Source: Megalobrama amblycephala
Lineage: Eukaryota > Chordata > Actinopteri > Cypriniformes > Xenocyprididae
Assembly (NCBI RefSeq): GCF_018812025.1
Contig: NC_063050.1
Coordinates: 9,301,539 to 9,365,538, forward strand
Direction of reading: 5' to 3'
DNA length: 64,000 nucleotides
The notes beneath the pieces were generated by a model that did not search any database, was not told the origin of the DNA, and saw only the letters and a list, made by a program, of their open reading frames with translations. Positions 34,901-49,257 of the stretch are shown in pieces. Position 1 is the stretch's first letter. Each line of letters starts with the position of its first letter. The translations under genes were made by a program, and so were the position numbers.

Positions 34901-37900
34901 GTGAGAACACAGCACTGGCAATTTGTAATCCACTGCTCAACGTCTCCATACATTCCTACCCAGTAACATCTTGGTTTCAGCAGATGCAGGGTCCTTTCAA
35001 TCCCTTGGTGCCCCATACCAGCATGCACACTCTCAAGCACCTGGGTTCTTAACCCTCAGGGGTCTGAGGATTTTTGGGACCCTGGAGAAGTTTTGACATG
35101 CCCTGACATTTGTGCTTTTTTCAGTTGTTCATAAACATATTAATGACAAAAGTGTCATTACACTGTATTCAGCACAAACTAGACTACAATAATATGTGAG
35201 GAACATGTATGTACATGTTTGTGTTTTTGAAGGAATAACGTTTATGTGTGGTTATTGAAAAAACAAAAAAACTTAAGTCACTGAAATAAAGCCAAAAAAA
35301 TATATATTAAATCTTTGTTCACAAGACTTCTGGGTATTTGAGGTTGTAGACTAGAGTTTTTGCTTCAAAATGAGGTAAAAATTATGCTGTCTGCTTGTTC
35401 ATATAAAATAGAGAGATTTAAATTTTCTAAAACATCTTTGGTCAAGAAACACAGTATGCGTGGAGGCGTGAATCCTCATGTATAATGGGTGATTCATATT
35501 AATGAGGCCTTTCAGTCAGGTAGGCTGTGAAAAAACCCTCTGTGATCATGATTCAAATCTCATCATGGTGTAAATCAAACATACAGAAAAAACAGCAATA
35601 CTGTGAAATATTATTATAATTTAAATTTTCTATTATATTCTTTAAAATATAATGTATTTCTGTGATGCAAAGTGTCTGAACAATTATGTTACCTCTATGG
35701 AATTTCATATTGTCTTTTAGCTTTTTTCATGCACATTTGGAGAAATATTGATGGATTCTTATATGTTTGTCAATTTTCTATATAGAAGAGTAATATTTAT
35801 TTCATACTTTATACTTTATACATTTATTTATACTCAACAATTCATACTTTCAGCCCGAGGGCGCTCTGTACACCTTTAGTCCACAAATGCCTGAGCACTA
35901 AAGAAGAATAGGCAATCCAGGAACTAACCGAACTAACAGAGGACAGAGATCGCTAACTATGGCTATTCAAAACCCTTTTCAAGACAATAAATACACGATT
36001 GAGACGATGTATGCATGTATTGACTCAGAATTTGCGTCTGAATAGCGCTCCCTCCGTGGGCGTGGCCGCATTAGCGGATAATGAGCTGAATCACAGATTT
36101 CTGACATGGCTCTTTTTTCATACAGATTACATAAACACAGAATGTTTGTTTTCCTTCTGTATTTGACTTACACGATTTAAAACCTGACATTTCAACGTTT
36201 TTTAAGACATAAGTCTATTTTTTTTGTGATTAGTATTCCCTAAGTTACAGTTCATTTTCTGAGAACTATCAGATTGGACTTCCTTCAGAGGGAGACAAGA
36301 GATCATGCATCATGTTAGCTTTCTTTATTTTACAAAAAGCACAACATTTTGTTTTTACTCTGAGTGTACACAAATAAAAGAAGATATTCCACAGATTAAA
36401 ATGGTGTATAACTCTTAATTGTATGTGCAACATTAACGGAGTATTTTGAGTCTCTTTCACACTGGTAAGAAAAAAAACGCGGTGGTATCGCTGACGATAC
36501 CCTCAGACCTCAGAGTGTTAAGCAAGCGGGTATTAACAGTTGGAAGCACTCCCCATGACGCATATCCTCCACAACCCGATACAACAACCCCTCCTTTTCC
36601 CTTAGTCAGGCCCACTGCTTCAACAAAGATTGTACAGATTTCGACAGGGTTTTCACCTCCAAGCCTGCAGGTTTACGTTTCTGGTTCCAAAAGATCCTGA
36701 ATTCTTTCTGCACTGGATCTTGACTCTGAAACGTGGCCAACTGCTCTTTAGAATAGCCAGGCCAAATAGGCGTACTCCCCTGTGCCTCTGTGCTTGCCAG
36801 CCCACCTGTTTCCATGTCGCGCATCTGTCGCACTTCACATCTCTCTATTCCAGCTTGGACCAATTCAGCATCAAGAGCAGTCCCACACCGTACCAGGCTA
36901 CAAATAGTCACACAGTTGTCATATTCGGCATCTTCCAGGTCTATCACGGGCTCCCCTGCCAAGGGCTGCCTAGATAACACATCCGTAGCATGATTACACC
37001 GGCCAGGTCGATATTGGACATCAAAATCAAATGCTGCTAACTGCGCCACCCATCTTTGTTCCAGGGCTCTTAGCTTGGCAGTGTTTAAATGACAAAGTGG
37101 GTTATTATCTGTGATGACTGTAAATTTGGAACCCAGCAAGTAACTTCTAATTTTTTCAGTTACAGCCCTCTTGAGACTCAGCAGCTCCAATTTCATGCTG
37201 CTATAATTTGTGACATTCCTTTCAGCATTCCGCAGCCGTCGGCTCACATAAGAGATCACCCTTTTCTTTCCCTCTTGCTGCTGAATGATGGCTCCTAAGC
37301 CCTGAATGCTGGCATCGGTTTCAAGGATAAATGGGGCAGAGAAATCAGCAAATCCGAGTACGGGCGCACTAGTCAGTTTCTCCTTCAAACTATCAAAAGA
37401 TGCTTGACACTCAGGATTCCACCCACCGATCACATTTTGGTTAACTTTAGCTGGAGGCCCCTCATTCAGACACTGATTAACTAAATCTTGCAGCGGCCCT
37501 GCGATTTTTGAGAAGCCAGGGACAAATCTCCTATAATACCCGCAGAACCCGAGAAATGACTCAGACCTTTCAGAGTAGTGGGTATTGGCCACTGCTTCAC
37601 AGCAGAGATCTTGTTAGGGTCAGTGGCTATACCCTCAGCGGATACCTGATGTCCCAAAAATGTCACTGTGGGCTGTAGGAAGTGACATTTCCCTACTTTG
37701 ACTTTAAGTCCAGTCTCCTGTAGCCTTGATAACACAGTCCGCAACCTTTCCAAATGCTCAGGAAATGTTTTGGAGAACACTAAGATGTCATCTAAATATA
37801 CTAGCACAATCTGAAAAATGAGATCATTCGTGGTCGATTGCATTAATCTTTGAAAAGTTGCGGGCCCGTTACACACCCCCATCGGCATCCACAGATGTTC

Positions 37901-40900
37901 GTACAGCCCAAATGGTGTGGTAAAGGCAGTTTTGTGTCGATCCCTTTCTGCTACAGCCACCTGGTGATACCCACTGGCCAGGTCGATGCTCGAGAAGAAC
38001 TGTGTGCCTCGTAACACATCAAAACTCTCATCCACCCGAGGCAGTGGGAAGGTGTCCCACTTTGTTTTCAGATTTAGCTTGCGGTAGTCAACGCATAGCC
38101 TAATACTACCATCAGCCTTTCTCACTAGCACCACTGGAGATGCATAGGCGCTTGAGCTCTCTTGAATAACTCCCTTTCTCAACAGTTGCGCTATGTGTTC
38201 CTTGGCCTCTCTGTATTGGTTTGGCGGAATTCGGCGATATGGCAGGTAAATTGGCACATCGTCCACCAGGTTAACCCTCAGGGGTCTGAGGATTTTTGGG
38301 ACCCTGGAGAAGTTTTGACATGCCCTGACATTTGTGCTTTTTTCAGTTGTTCATAAACATATTAATGACAAAAGTGTCATTACACTGTATTCAGCACAAA
38401 CTAGGCTACAATAATATGTGAGGAACATGTATGTACATGTTTGTGTTTTTGAAGGAATAACGTTTATGCGTGGTTATTGAAAAAACAAAAAACTTAAGTC
38501 ACTGAAATAAGGCCAAAAAAGTATATTAAATCTGTGTTCATAAGACTTCTGGGTATTGGAGGTTGTAGACTAGAGTTTTTGCTTCAGAATGAAGTAAAAA
38601 TTATCCTTCCTACTCCTTCATATAAAACAATAGAGAAATTTAAATTTTCTAAGACACTTTTGGTCAAGAAACACAGTATGCATGGAGGCGTGAATCCTCA
38701 TGTATAATGGGTGATTCTCACCTGAGAAGACAAAAGAATTGAATAATAATGACCTGAAATGACTTGCATATTAATGAGGCCTTTCAGTCAGGTAGGCTGT
38801 GAAAAAACCCTCTGTGATCATGCTGATAACAGGATTAAAGTCCACTCAGGACAAAAAAACATGATTTTTGTGATCTCATGCATGCACGTATTATTGCACA
38901 TGATATGAAGAAAATTTTGTATAGGCCTATGTTAAATTACACTACCAGTCAAAAGATTGAACACATTGCCATTATAATGTTTTTAAAAGAAGTCTCAAGT
39001 CTCTAACCAAATAATGGTTTTCTATTTTAATATACTTTAAAATATAATGTATTTCTGTGATGCAAAGCGTCTGAACATTCCTACCTCTAGGGCATTTCAT
39101 ATAGGCTACTATATTTGTTATATTATAGAGCCTAAATGTTGATGTGCAGTTGACAAACTATACATCATTAAAAAGATCTAAGACTCAAGCTTCACATTTT
39201 GACTCTTAAAATCTTATATTGACCATAATTTCTTAATATGCTTAAAAGCATACACATTTGGAGAAATATTGATGGATTCTCATATGTTTATATCAATTTT
39301 CTATACAGAGGAGTAATATTTATTATTCTATATTTATTGTCATCATTTTGAGCGCTGGATGCTGTGTTTTTAATTCATACTTGCAGCCGGAGGGCGCTCT
39401 GCCCCTTTTGTCCACAAATGCCTCAGTAAAAGAAGAGGCAAATCATGTGACAATCAAGGAACTAACAGAGGCAAGAGATCGCTAAATATGGCTATTCAAA
39501 ACACTTTTGAAGACAATAAATACATGATTGAGATGATGTATGCATGTATTGACTGAATTTGCGTCTGAATAGCGCTGGCTCCGTGGGCGTGGCCGAATTA
39601 GCGGATAATGAGCTGAATCACAGACTTCTGACATGGCTCTCTTTTCATACAGATTACTTAAACACAGAAGGTTTGTTTTCGATTTGACTTACATGATTTA
39701 AAACCTGACATCTTAACGTTTTTTTAGACATAAGTGTAATTTTTTTGTCATTAGTATTCACTAAGTTACAGTTCATTTTCTAAGAACTATCAGATTGGAC
39801 TTCGTTCAGAGGGAGACGAGAGATCACGCATCATGTTAGTTTTCTTTATTTTAAAAAAAAGCACAACATTTTGTTTTTACTCTGAGTGTACACAAATGAA
39901 AGAAGATATTCCACAGATTAAAATGGTGTATAACTCTTAATTGTATGTGCAACATTGACGGAGTATTTTGAGTCTCTTTCACACTGATAAGAAAAAAACC
40001 ACGGTGGTATCGCCGGCGATACCTTCAGACCTCAGAGTGTTAATCTCATGCTGTACTCGGTCCGTAAATCCAAGATCTTCATCGCTTAAAGCAAACACAT
40101 GGGCATATTCAGCGAGTAATGCTTTCAACTCAGCTTGCTGTTCCACCGTACCTCCAATGTCCAGCTGAGATACCACTTTAGACCACTGCTCTCGCCTGGA
40201 TGGTGATTTGGCCCCCATAGAGATCTCTTCAGCATTCGCAGAAATGCGTTGGAATGTTACCTCATGTCCTGGATCATTATCCACCAACTTCACTTGCGAC
40301 AGAACACTGATGCGAGTCCTAGGGTGCAACCACACATCCTCATTAGACAGGTTAAGAACTTGGACTGGGCCCTCGTGATGGTGTGAGTTTACCACAGTCA
40401 GCATAACCAGCAGACCTCCTGGCAAAGCTAAGTGTGCTGGCTCTAGCAGCCACTGGCTTTCACCTTTTGAACTCATCGACCACCCTTTTGCCATTACTGT
40501 AGTTATGGAGCCTGCTGGCACCTGTATCGTCCTCCTTCCAGCTACCCGGGCCACCCGACTCTTCAGAACATCAGCCCTTGGATAGCTTGACTTGTCACAT
40601 TTCCAGGCTCACTAGAATGGGGTGCAGTTTTTTTTTTTTTTTTTTTTTTTTGAGTTAAGTTTTTGTGGACAATTCCTTGCAATATGTCCCGCTTCCTGAC
40701 ATTTCAGGCATATGGGCTTGCCATCCTCAGTAAATCGTAACTGGGCTCTTGTGTTATTCACACGCAGGCCCCCACCCCCCTGTTGTTGTGTCATTAAGCT
40801 TTTAACGGCCTGTGATAGCTCACGGATCTGCCTGCCCTGATCAGTGACTACATCCATTACTTTGGATAAAGTATCAGGTTGATTGCTCATGGCTTTCATT

Positions 40901-43900
40901 TCTGCACACGGTGCGCTTTCACTGAAGGAGCCATAAGTACCACTTTGACTTTTAGGGGTTCGAACCCTCCCAGAAGGTTCCTCCCAGCCCCAGATATAAG
41001 CTTCCTCCCTCACTTCCACCATTGAAGACTCAGGCTTGTCCCTTACATACCGTCGAAGTTCCCGTCTGAGTGCATGGTCTCGGATGCCCTCTACAAACTG
41101 GTCTCTTAGCATGATCTTTTAATCCCCCACAGCTTCTGGTGAACGCTTAGTAATCTGACCAAGAGCTTGAGCTAGTGCATGAGAAAAATCACAAATATCC
41201 TCCCCCTCTTTCTGTTTACGACTATAAAAGTCCTGGAGGAGTTGGGCACTGCTACGTCTATCAGTGAAAGCCTCTCTAAGGTAAGTGAGTATATCAGTGG
41301 CTGCATCTCTGTCTACATCGCTTCGCAGTCGAACCTCTTCTAATGCAGTACCTCGCAGCAAAGACAAAACAAAATCACACTCATCATTTGGTGTCAAGTT
41401 TCGGGCTCTTAAAGCACGCTCAATCCCTTTTATAAACTCATCTACTGTTCTCCCATCTTTTTCAATGTCCCCTGTGAATGGACTGATGTGTAGTTCTCGA
41501 GGTACATAGACATAAGTCTTATTAAACCCACCCTTCAAAGACTCAAGTGTGGCCATTGCTTCGTCATGCTTTTGACTCAATTCCCTTAACTTCAGACGAA
41601 TGTCGTCCTCTTCCCCCTCTGAATGGTCAGACATGTTGCAAGTCAAAGTCTTGAACGTGGCAGCAAAAAGGGACAGTTTATGCCTATTTCTGAAATCCAT
41701 GGGAAATCCACATCACCACTCCGTTCGGCTTTGTCACGTCCTGGTCAATTCCCACGTCCTCTCTGTACTGCAACGAACCCTCACTCTGGCTGTCACCGGC
41801 TCCTCTTCACCACTACCGTGTTTGCTCACCTGTGTGTCACTAACACTTAACTGTCACTGGCAGTATTTATTTATAAAAAGACCCCACTCCTGGTACCAAA
41901 TTTTGTTGCCAGTTAACAAAAAGAAATCAATTGACACTCTGAATCACGTTTTATATTTTGGTGATTTATTTTGTTCAACTCAATCAGTGGTTTGGAGTTT
42001 CTTTGTTGTGATCTTAAACAGTATTAAATGAATAGTTTCACAAATAACAGGTGATCATTCAGCATCACTTTACTAACATCAAAAATAGTGGTACTCAAAA
42101 TTCACCACATGGGGTCACTATAACAGCGTATAATCTCCAAACTCGGATTTCACAGGAATATTAAAACGAAAACTTTAGCAAACTAAAATAAAGTGTCAAT
42201 TTTGACTAATTTTCTTAAATTACAAATGTTAAAGCACACATCTAGGGTGAAATAATACACTTCAGAGTTATACAAACACGGTAGTGGCACCCTACACAAC
42301 CACAAAACCCACCGTCAGCATTTTCATCACATTAATTGAAATACCAATATAGAAAAATCAAATATAACATGCTCATGATCTTATGCACATCATTCTTACA
42401 CGTTATGCACATGAACATCACATTGAACACTTACCGAATTCTGTTTTACAGAGAACTCGTAACACCCCTCACGTGTAATTGCACACAATCTTTGAAGACT
42501 ATTACATCAAATTAAACGATTATCATCACATTCACTCACACAAATCATGGATTTTCCCCAGGATGATAAAAGATTAGATTGGTCTCATGCACTGCTTAAC
42601 CGTAGCTGCGTTCCATTCGACAGGGTCCCTATGCAGTGTTCACTGCTCCCTACTCCCTGAGCACGGTATATCCGTTGAAGTGGACTTCGCTGACAATAAT
42701 CGCTCATTTGGAATGCCCAGCAAATGTCATCAAAGAAAGTCAATGACAATGTCATGCAGATTGATAACATAAATAAATAAATAGATATTTTAATTTACTT
42801 TCAAATTTAAAATTGACTCTTAAAAGATTTGAAGCTGTAACTGTCATACCATATGAAAATAAATTCTCATTTGGTTAACTGTATAAATGTATTCTTAATC
42901 CATGGTCTCGTGTGCTTTCTTTTCCATGCGCAGCCGCATAAACACTCCTGAGGTAACGGAAATAAAATAAAATAAAATAAAATAAAATAAAATAAAATAA
43001 AATAAAATAAAATAAATGATAGAGCCTTAGCTGCTTTTCAACACGTTTTCTTTGTCATGCTTATTCATACAATAAAATATACAAATGTAACACTCATCGC
43101 CATAACCATTCATACTTTCGTTTGTATAAAATGTATGAATACTCAAAACCAGAGAGCCGTTAAACTCTTTCAATGACAGTTGGGTAATTTTACCTCTCTA
43201 CTTACTAGAACCAGAAAGTATGACCATATTAGCCCAGTTCTGTCAACATTACATTGGCTCCCTATTAAACATCGTATAGATTTTAAAATCTTGCTACTTA
43301 CTTATAAAGCACTAAATGGTTTAGCTCCCCAGTACCTAAGTGAGCTCTTAATGCATTATAGTCCTTCACGTTTATTGCGATCTCAGAATTCAGGCCAGTT
43401 GATAATACCCAGAATATCAAAATCAACTGAAGGCGGCAGATCCTTTTCCTATTTAGCACCTAAACTCTGGAACAATCTTCCTAGCATTGTTCGGGAAGCA
43501 GACACACTCTGTCAGTTGCAGACTTGCATACACATAACACATTATCAATACATTAACATTTTTCAAATCCGTTAAAGGATTGTTACGCTGCAATAATTAG
43601 GTCGGCCGAAACCGAGAACATTTCCTATAACACTAGATATACCTGTACATCAGAATAAGAATGGCATCTACGCTAATATCTGTCTCTCTGCTTATCCCGA
43701 GGTTTTCCGGGTGCTGGATCCAGGCCGTATCCAGATCAGATGGAGAACCTGTGTCTGGACCTGACTACAACGCAGCCCAGGAGACAATGGGCCTACAGAT
43801 CCAGTTCTGGCTGCATAGATTTTTAAATCCCCGTATCCGCTTACAAATATATATATATAATCTATTTTTAATCTCTATAATAAAAATGTATAATTCAGAT

Positions 43901-46900
43901 TTTGATCTGCATATCCATTTACATATATTATATATATCTTCCAAGGGGTTTTTTCCCTCCTAGGACTTTTTTCCCACGCTGGGTTTTCTCCTAGGGGGTT
44001 TTTTCCACCCCTGGGAGTCAGCCGACATTGGCTTAATGTAGCACCATCTTGTATATGTTACATATTACCACGCTTGTTTGTACAGCTTATTTTTAACCAC
44101 TTCCCTTTTTTTCTGTGCTTCTAATATGTAAAGCTGCTTTGAAACAATTACCAATTGTAAAAGCGCTATATAAATAAATTTGACTTGACTTGACTACTTC
44201 CTGTGAAGTGATGTATCGATGTTCCCTTATTCCCTATGTCGTTCGCAGTGCCCTTCAAACTGAACATGTTCGCTCCCTTCGGAATGGAATCTCACTTAAG
44301 ATGGTGAAATACCCTGTGAAGTCCACTTCGCAGTCCACTTACGGTCGAATGGAACGCACCTCGTCTGTCTCAACATCGCACACTTAGCGCGTCATCATCA
44401 GCGGCCGCTCTCTTAAAGGGGAAGTACATCTTTTTTTTTGGGGGGGGGGGGAGGGGGGTAGTTTCTAATACCACCCTGTTACATAAAATTACACTTAAGT
44501 AACCTGTACTTGACTATTACTGAACAACACTTGACCCATTAATACTATTCTATCTATTTATTCATTTATTTAAAAAAAAAAAAAAACACCTTGCTACATG
44601 TAGAATAACTGGGACGGTTGCAGTGTTGTCATGTAGCCGGTGAAACCAGAGAATTTGGCTTGTGATGTCGGAGTGCGCATGGTTATCTCCTTTGTTCGCC
44701 GTCAGATTGTGCGTAGTAAAGGTGACGGTTGCAGTGTTGTCATGTAGCCGGTGAAACCAGAGAATTTGGCTTGTGATGTCGGAGTGCGCATGGTTATCTC
44801 CTTTGTTCGCCGTCAGATTGTGCGTAGTAAAGGTGTTTACTGTTCAATGGCAGATGTAGGCTTCTGATTGGCCGACATGGTTTCATGGTTAGGGTTATAT
44901 ATCGCCACCTGTTGGTTTGGCATGCTCTTGACAGTGTGTTTGTGTTTTCACGTGAATGGAGTTTTTTTTTTAAAGTGTGCTTGTGTAGACGAGTTTTTTT
45001 TTTTTTTTTTTAAATGGAGGAACAACTCAATTAATAAAAAATACCTGTGTACGTGTGGACTAGGCCTAAGCATACTTGGCTTGCAGAGGTGGACATTCCA
45101 GGGGTCAGAAAGTAAAAGTCCTGCCATATTTTTATCTCATCCACTGAAGCATTAATGAGATAATTAAGTGATAAATTGAGTGATGATTGAGCATTATTGA
45201 AGACACCTGATGATAACAAGCAGAATCACCAAAGTAGAAAATCACAATTTTTAAGTTACCATGATCAAGGTCAGGGTTTGTTTTAGTTGAGCTCTTGACC
45301 CTTGCCTTTTTAGTGTTAGATTTTGTTTGGGCAGTTTTAACTGCATTAAAACCAACCAGACAAGCAAAGTTAAAGATGATCAGGTGTTGTTGGTTATGTT
45401 TTCTCAAAATCATTATTTGATCTGAATCACTGAACTCATTTAGAGCTCAATCTCTGAGTTAGATTTACATTATTGATTACAGCAGCACTGTGATTCTGCA
45501 GAAGATCAGCTTATACAATACAGATTTAAAAAAAAAAAAAAAAAGTTGTCCTTATCACAAAAAAAAAAAAAAAAGTCTTTTAGGCACACACAGACATCAA
45601 GTATCAGCCTGTGAATCTCAACAACGGTGACAAGCAACATATTCTGATCAACAGATCAACTCTGAACATTAGAAAACAAGCTACTAAAAAGTCACAGAAA
45701 AACAGCAAAATTTTAATAGTGAGAATAAATGAAATTACTAAGACAATTTAGCTCATAATTTATTCATACAGCAATGCATGATGGGAGCCATGGATGAATT
45801 TTGATTGGTGGCTCCCAGAATGCACTGCAACATGCTTTATGATGGCCACCACTGTTGAGATTCACAGGATGATTCTTGATGTCTGTGTGTTTAAATGAGC
45901 TCTGCTTTTTTCTTTTAAATCAGAACTCTAAAAAAAAAATTGTATTGTAAAAGCTGATCTTGTGCTGTAGAATCACAGTGCTGCTGTAATCAATAATGTA
46001 AATCTAACTCAGAGATTGAGCTCTAAATGAGTTCAGTGATTCAGATCAAATAATGTTTATGTAAAAACATAACCAACACCACCTGACCATCTTTTAACTT
46101 TGCCTGTCTGTTTGGTTTTAATGCAGCTAAAATTGCCCAAACACAATCTAATATTAAACAGTCAAGGATCAAGAGCTCAACTAAAACAAACCCTGACCTC
46201 GATGATGGTAACTTAAAAATTGTGATTTTCTCCTTTGGTGATTCTGCTTGTTATCATCAGGTGTCTTCAATAATGCTCAATCATCACTTAATTAATCACT
46301 TATTTATCTCATTAATGCTTCAGTGGGTGGAATAAAAATATGGCAGGACTTTTACTTTCTGACCCCTGGAATGTCCACCTCTGTTGGCTTGTAGTTGTGT
46401 TTACTCTTTTGATTGTGTAGCCTTATTTCATGACAGCTCTCAGGAGATTGGTATGGTAAAGGCGATTGGCATGTTTATATGGCAATGTTAATGTATTTGG
46501 TCTTGGTGGAATAGATTTGCTACACTGCTGCAGAGCAAGTACAGAGATATGCCACTGCCAATATATTCACAGACATTGCTGTGAGCATGTAAGACTGATG
46601 CTGCACATGTAACATACATGAATTATCCCAGTAGCAGATCTATACAAGTGGAGCTGGGGAAGGTGGAGGGTTTCTGAAAGCATTCTGCACATTACTACCA
46701 GCATCATACTGGAATATGTTTGAATGTTGAGCTGCAGCTCATTTGATGCTGAGGCAACAACCAATCAGCTGCTATGTAGATAATGTTGTGATCGCTACCA
46801 AATGAGTTAGACCTCTTGTATCAGCATGCACCATTTAGAGTTTCATGCCAGGTATATACTTTTTTCATACAGTTTTACATACTGTCTTATAAACTTACAT

Positions 46901-48566
46901 TGTTTGAAAATATAGATTTATAAAGAAAACAGATATGTTCCTAATTCTGAGTATCTGAATTTTTGTGTAGTCCACTGGTAGTGTCCATAGGAATTTACTT
47001 CAAATCTACCTATCTCTTTTCCATCATTTATGAAACAACGCTTCCTTGCCCTTTTAAAATTTCTCGGCAATCCATATTTTGATCGTTATACTGTAGGAGG
47101 CGCTATTACGCATCTTTTAAAAGAGTACAGAATCTCCTGATCAAAACACAGGCAGAGAAGAAGTAGAAACAAACATTAGAAACATTGCTTGTGTACGTTA
47201 AAATACAAAATCATCAAACACTAAAATGCATAAAAAAAAAAAAAAAAAACTGCCTAACCTTACAGAATGAAATGTCAAACCCATGAAGAGGAAAAAGGCT
47301 TTGCAAATTTTAGGGGTGTTGATGGACTTGATCTACTATGAACTATGTTTTGATCATCATTCTGACTTTGATCCAGATTCCTTTTTTTTTTAATGAATTT
47401 TACCCACAACAAGTTTTGATTAAAATACTGCATAAAGCTAGAACGCAGAGGCTCTGTTCTTTCTTTTGATATTGCATATTCAGATATTCTTACATCAAAA
47501 TATTCTGGGGGCCATGAAAGTTTGTGAAAATGATCAAAAATGCTGATGCTGACTGGCAACTTAAAAAAAAAAGAAAGAAAGAAAAACACTGGCGAGGAAA
47601 AAGTTCAAGTACAGTTAAAGGTATATTTCAAGTATAGAAATTAATACTACATATAAGTATGGTGTTAGGTTCACATAAAGAAAACGTGCAAGTATACTTG
47701 TATTTTATAACTACTGAGTATACTTTAAAGTGTACTTTCATAAAGTAAAAAAAAAAATGTGCTACAAGTATTTAACTAGTAAACTATCAGCATACCTATA
47801 CGTTCAGTGTATAGCTGCAGTACAAATGAAAACCGTAGCTGTAAATTAGTTGTGTACTTAGTTTACTACTCTTGCACTTAAAATCTAATTTGATTCTATT
47901 ATTGATTCATTATAAAAAAAACAAATTTTATTCTTTAATTGATTTCAATCTGTGTTTTTTGTTCACCTCACCTCATACTCATGTACTGCAGATCTTCTGC
48001 TCTTCATTTTCCTCTGACTATCAAAATAGGAAACATAAGAAAGTAATCTCATTGTTTTATAAATAATTAATAATCAAATATCCTATTGCATTAGTTTGAA
48101 AGTAGAGAATATGTATACTCTATTATTTTATTTACATTATAAATATGATGATGATGGTGATGATGATGAATAATCCTCCAGATGTCGCTGCGATCACAAT
48201 CACATTCCTACCAGCACCATGAACTGAAAGAGGAAGATCATCATGATTAACTCTCAAAACAGACAAATATTGAAATTATTTCAGCTGAAGTTTGTAGTTT
48301 CTGTGACTAGTTTCATGAACCTAGCTTGTAGGCACAACCTTGTAAACGCCCCTTTCACACGTTGCACCTCCCCCAACATACAGTTGTTACGGGTGCTTGT
48401 GAAGACATGTCTCAACAGGTAAATGTAGGATATTTTTAATAAAAGCATATTAGGAATACTTTTAGCTGTGTTACTACACTCTCAAAAAGGGTGTGTTAAT
48501 TAATAACACATTTTTTGTGTTATGGCTATTTTAACACATTTTTGTGTCAATTTAAGTTGATCATGT

Positions 48567-48651
<85 letters not shown>

Positions 48652-49092
48652 CAACACTGTGTCCAACACAACATGTGTTAACTATCATCCAATCACATTG
48701 CTGCTACGTCACTCCACAAGCCGTTAAGCAAGTTTGTGCCTCTTTCTTCATCGGTGGATGACTTTCATTGTGTCAGGAAGGTGATCTGCTGTTAACAAGC
48801 AGAATCAAAGGAGAAATTCACAATTTTAAGTTACCATCATGAAGATGAGTGTTTGCTTTAGTTGGGCTCTTGACCCTTGACTTTTTAATATTAGATTTTG
48901 GTTGGGCTGCTATAACTGAGTTATAACAGCCATTCAAGCAAATATTAAATGATGATCAGGTGGTGTTGGTTATGTTTTCACATAATCATTATTTGACCTC
49001 AACTCATTTAGAGCCCAGTCTCTGAGCTAGATTTGCATGATTAATCATAGCAGAAGAACAGCTTTTTCTATATAATTCAAAGATACACAAAA

Positions 49093-49126
<34 letters not shown>

Positions 49127-49150
49127 TATTTATTTTTTTTTTAATTTATT

Positions 49151-49206
<56 letters not shown>

Positions 49207-49216
49207 TTTATTTATT

Positions 49217-49257
<41 letters not shown>

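Larger units (their letters stand above)
32722..44483 (-). mobile_element. Ty3/gypsy LTR retrotransposon, disabled, in the gene B intron
   Basis: LTRs TGTTGCCAGTTAACAAAAAG ... CCACCCTGTTACA at 32722-33577 and 41904-44483 (the latter enlarged by an insertion), flanked by TAAA on both sides. Order on the - strand: 5' LTR, tRNA-Leu-type primer site, gag with a CCHC knuckle, pol remnant, RT, RNase H, integrase, extra C-terminal ORF, polypurine tract, 3' LTR. It carries a gag stop, a missing protease core, a shift between RT and RNase H, and two piggyBac-like insertions. It cannot encode a continuous polyprotein. Total 11.8 kb, about 6.8 kb without nested elements. Confidence 0.92.
41904..44483 (-). 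repeat. 5' LTR of the gypsy element, with a nested insertion
   Basis: LTR sequence at 41904-42603 and 44362-44483, interrupted by the element at 42604-44361. CGT is duplicated at the insertion point (42601-42603, 44362-44364), and the other LTR holds the unfilled site. Confidence 0.92.

Noticed and set aside
41881..41898. tRNA-Leu-like 3' end
   Set aside because: Only the 18-nt primer binding site matches; there is no tRNA body.
43180..43575. 131-aa ORF as a host gene
   Set aside because: It is the conserved C-terminal segment of L2-type LINE ORF2.
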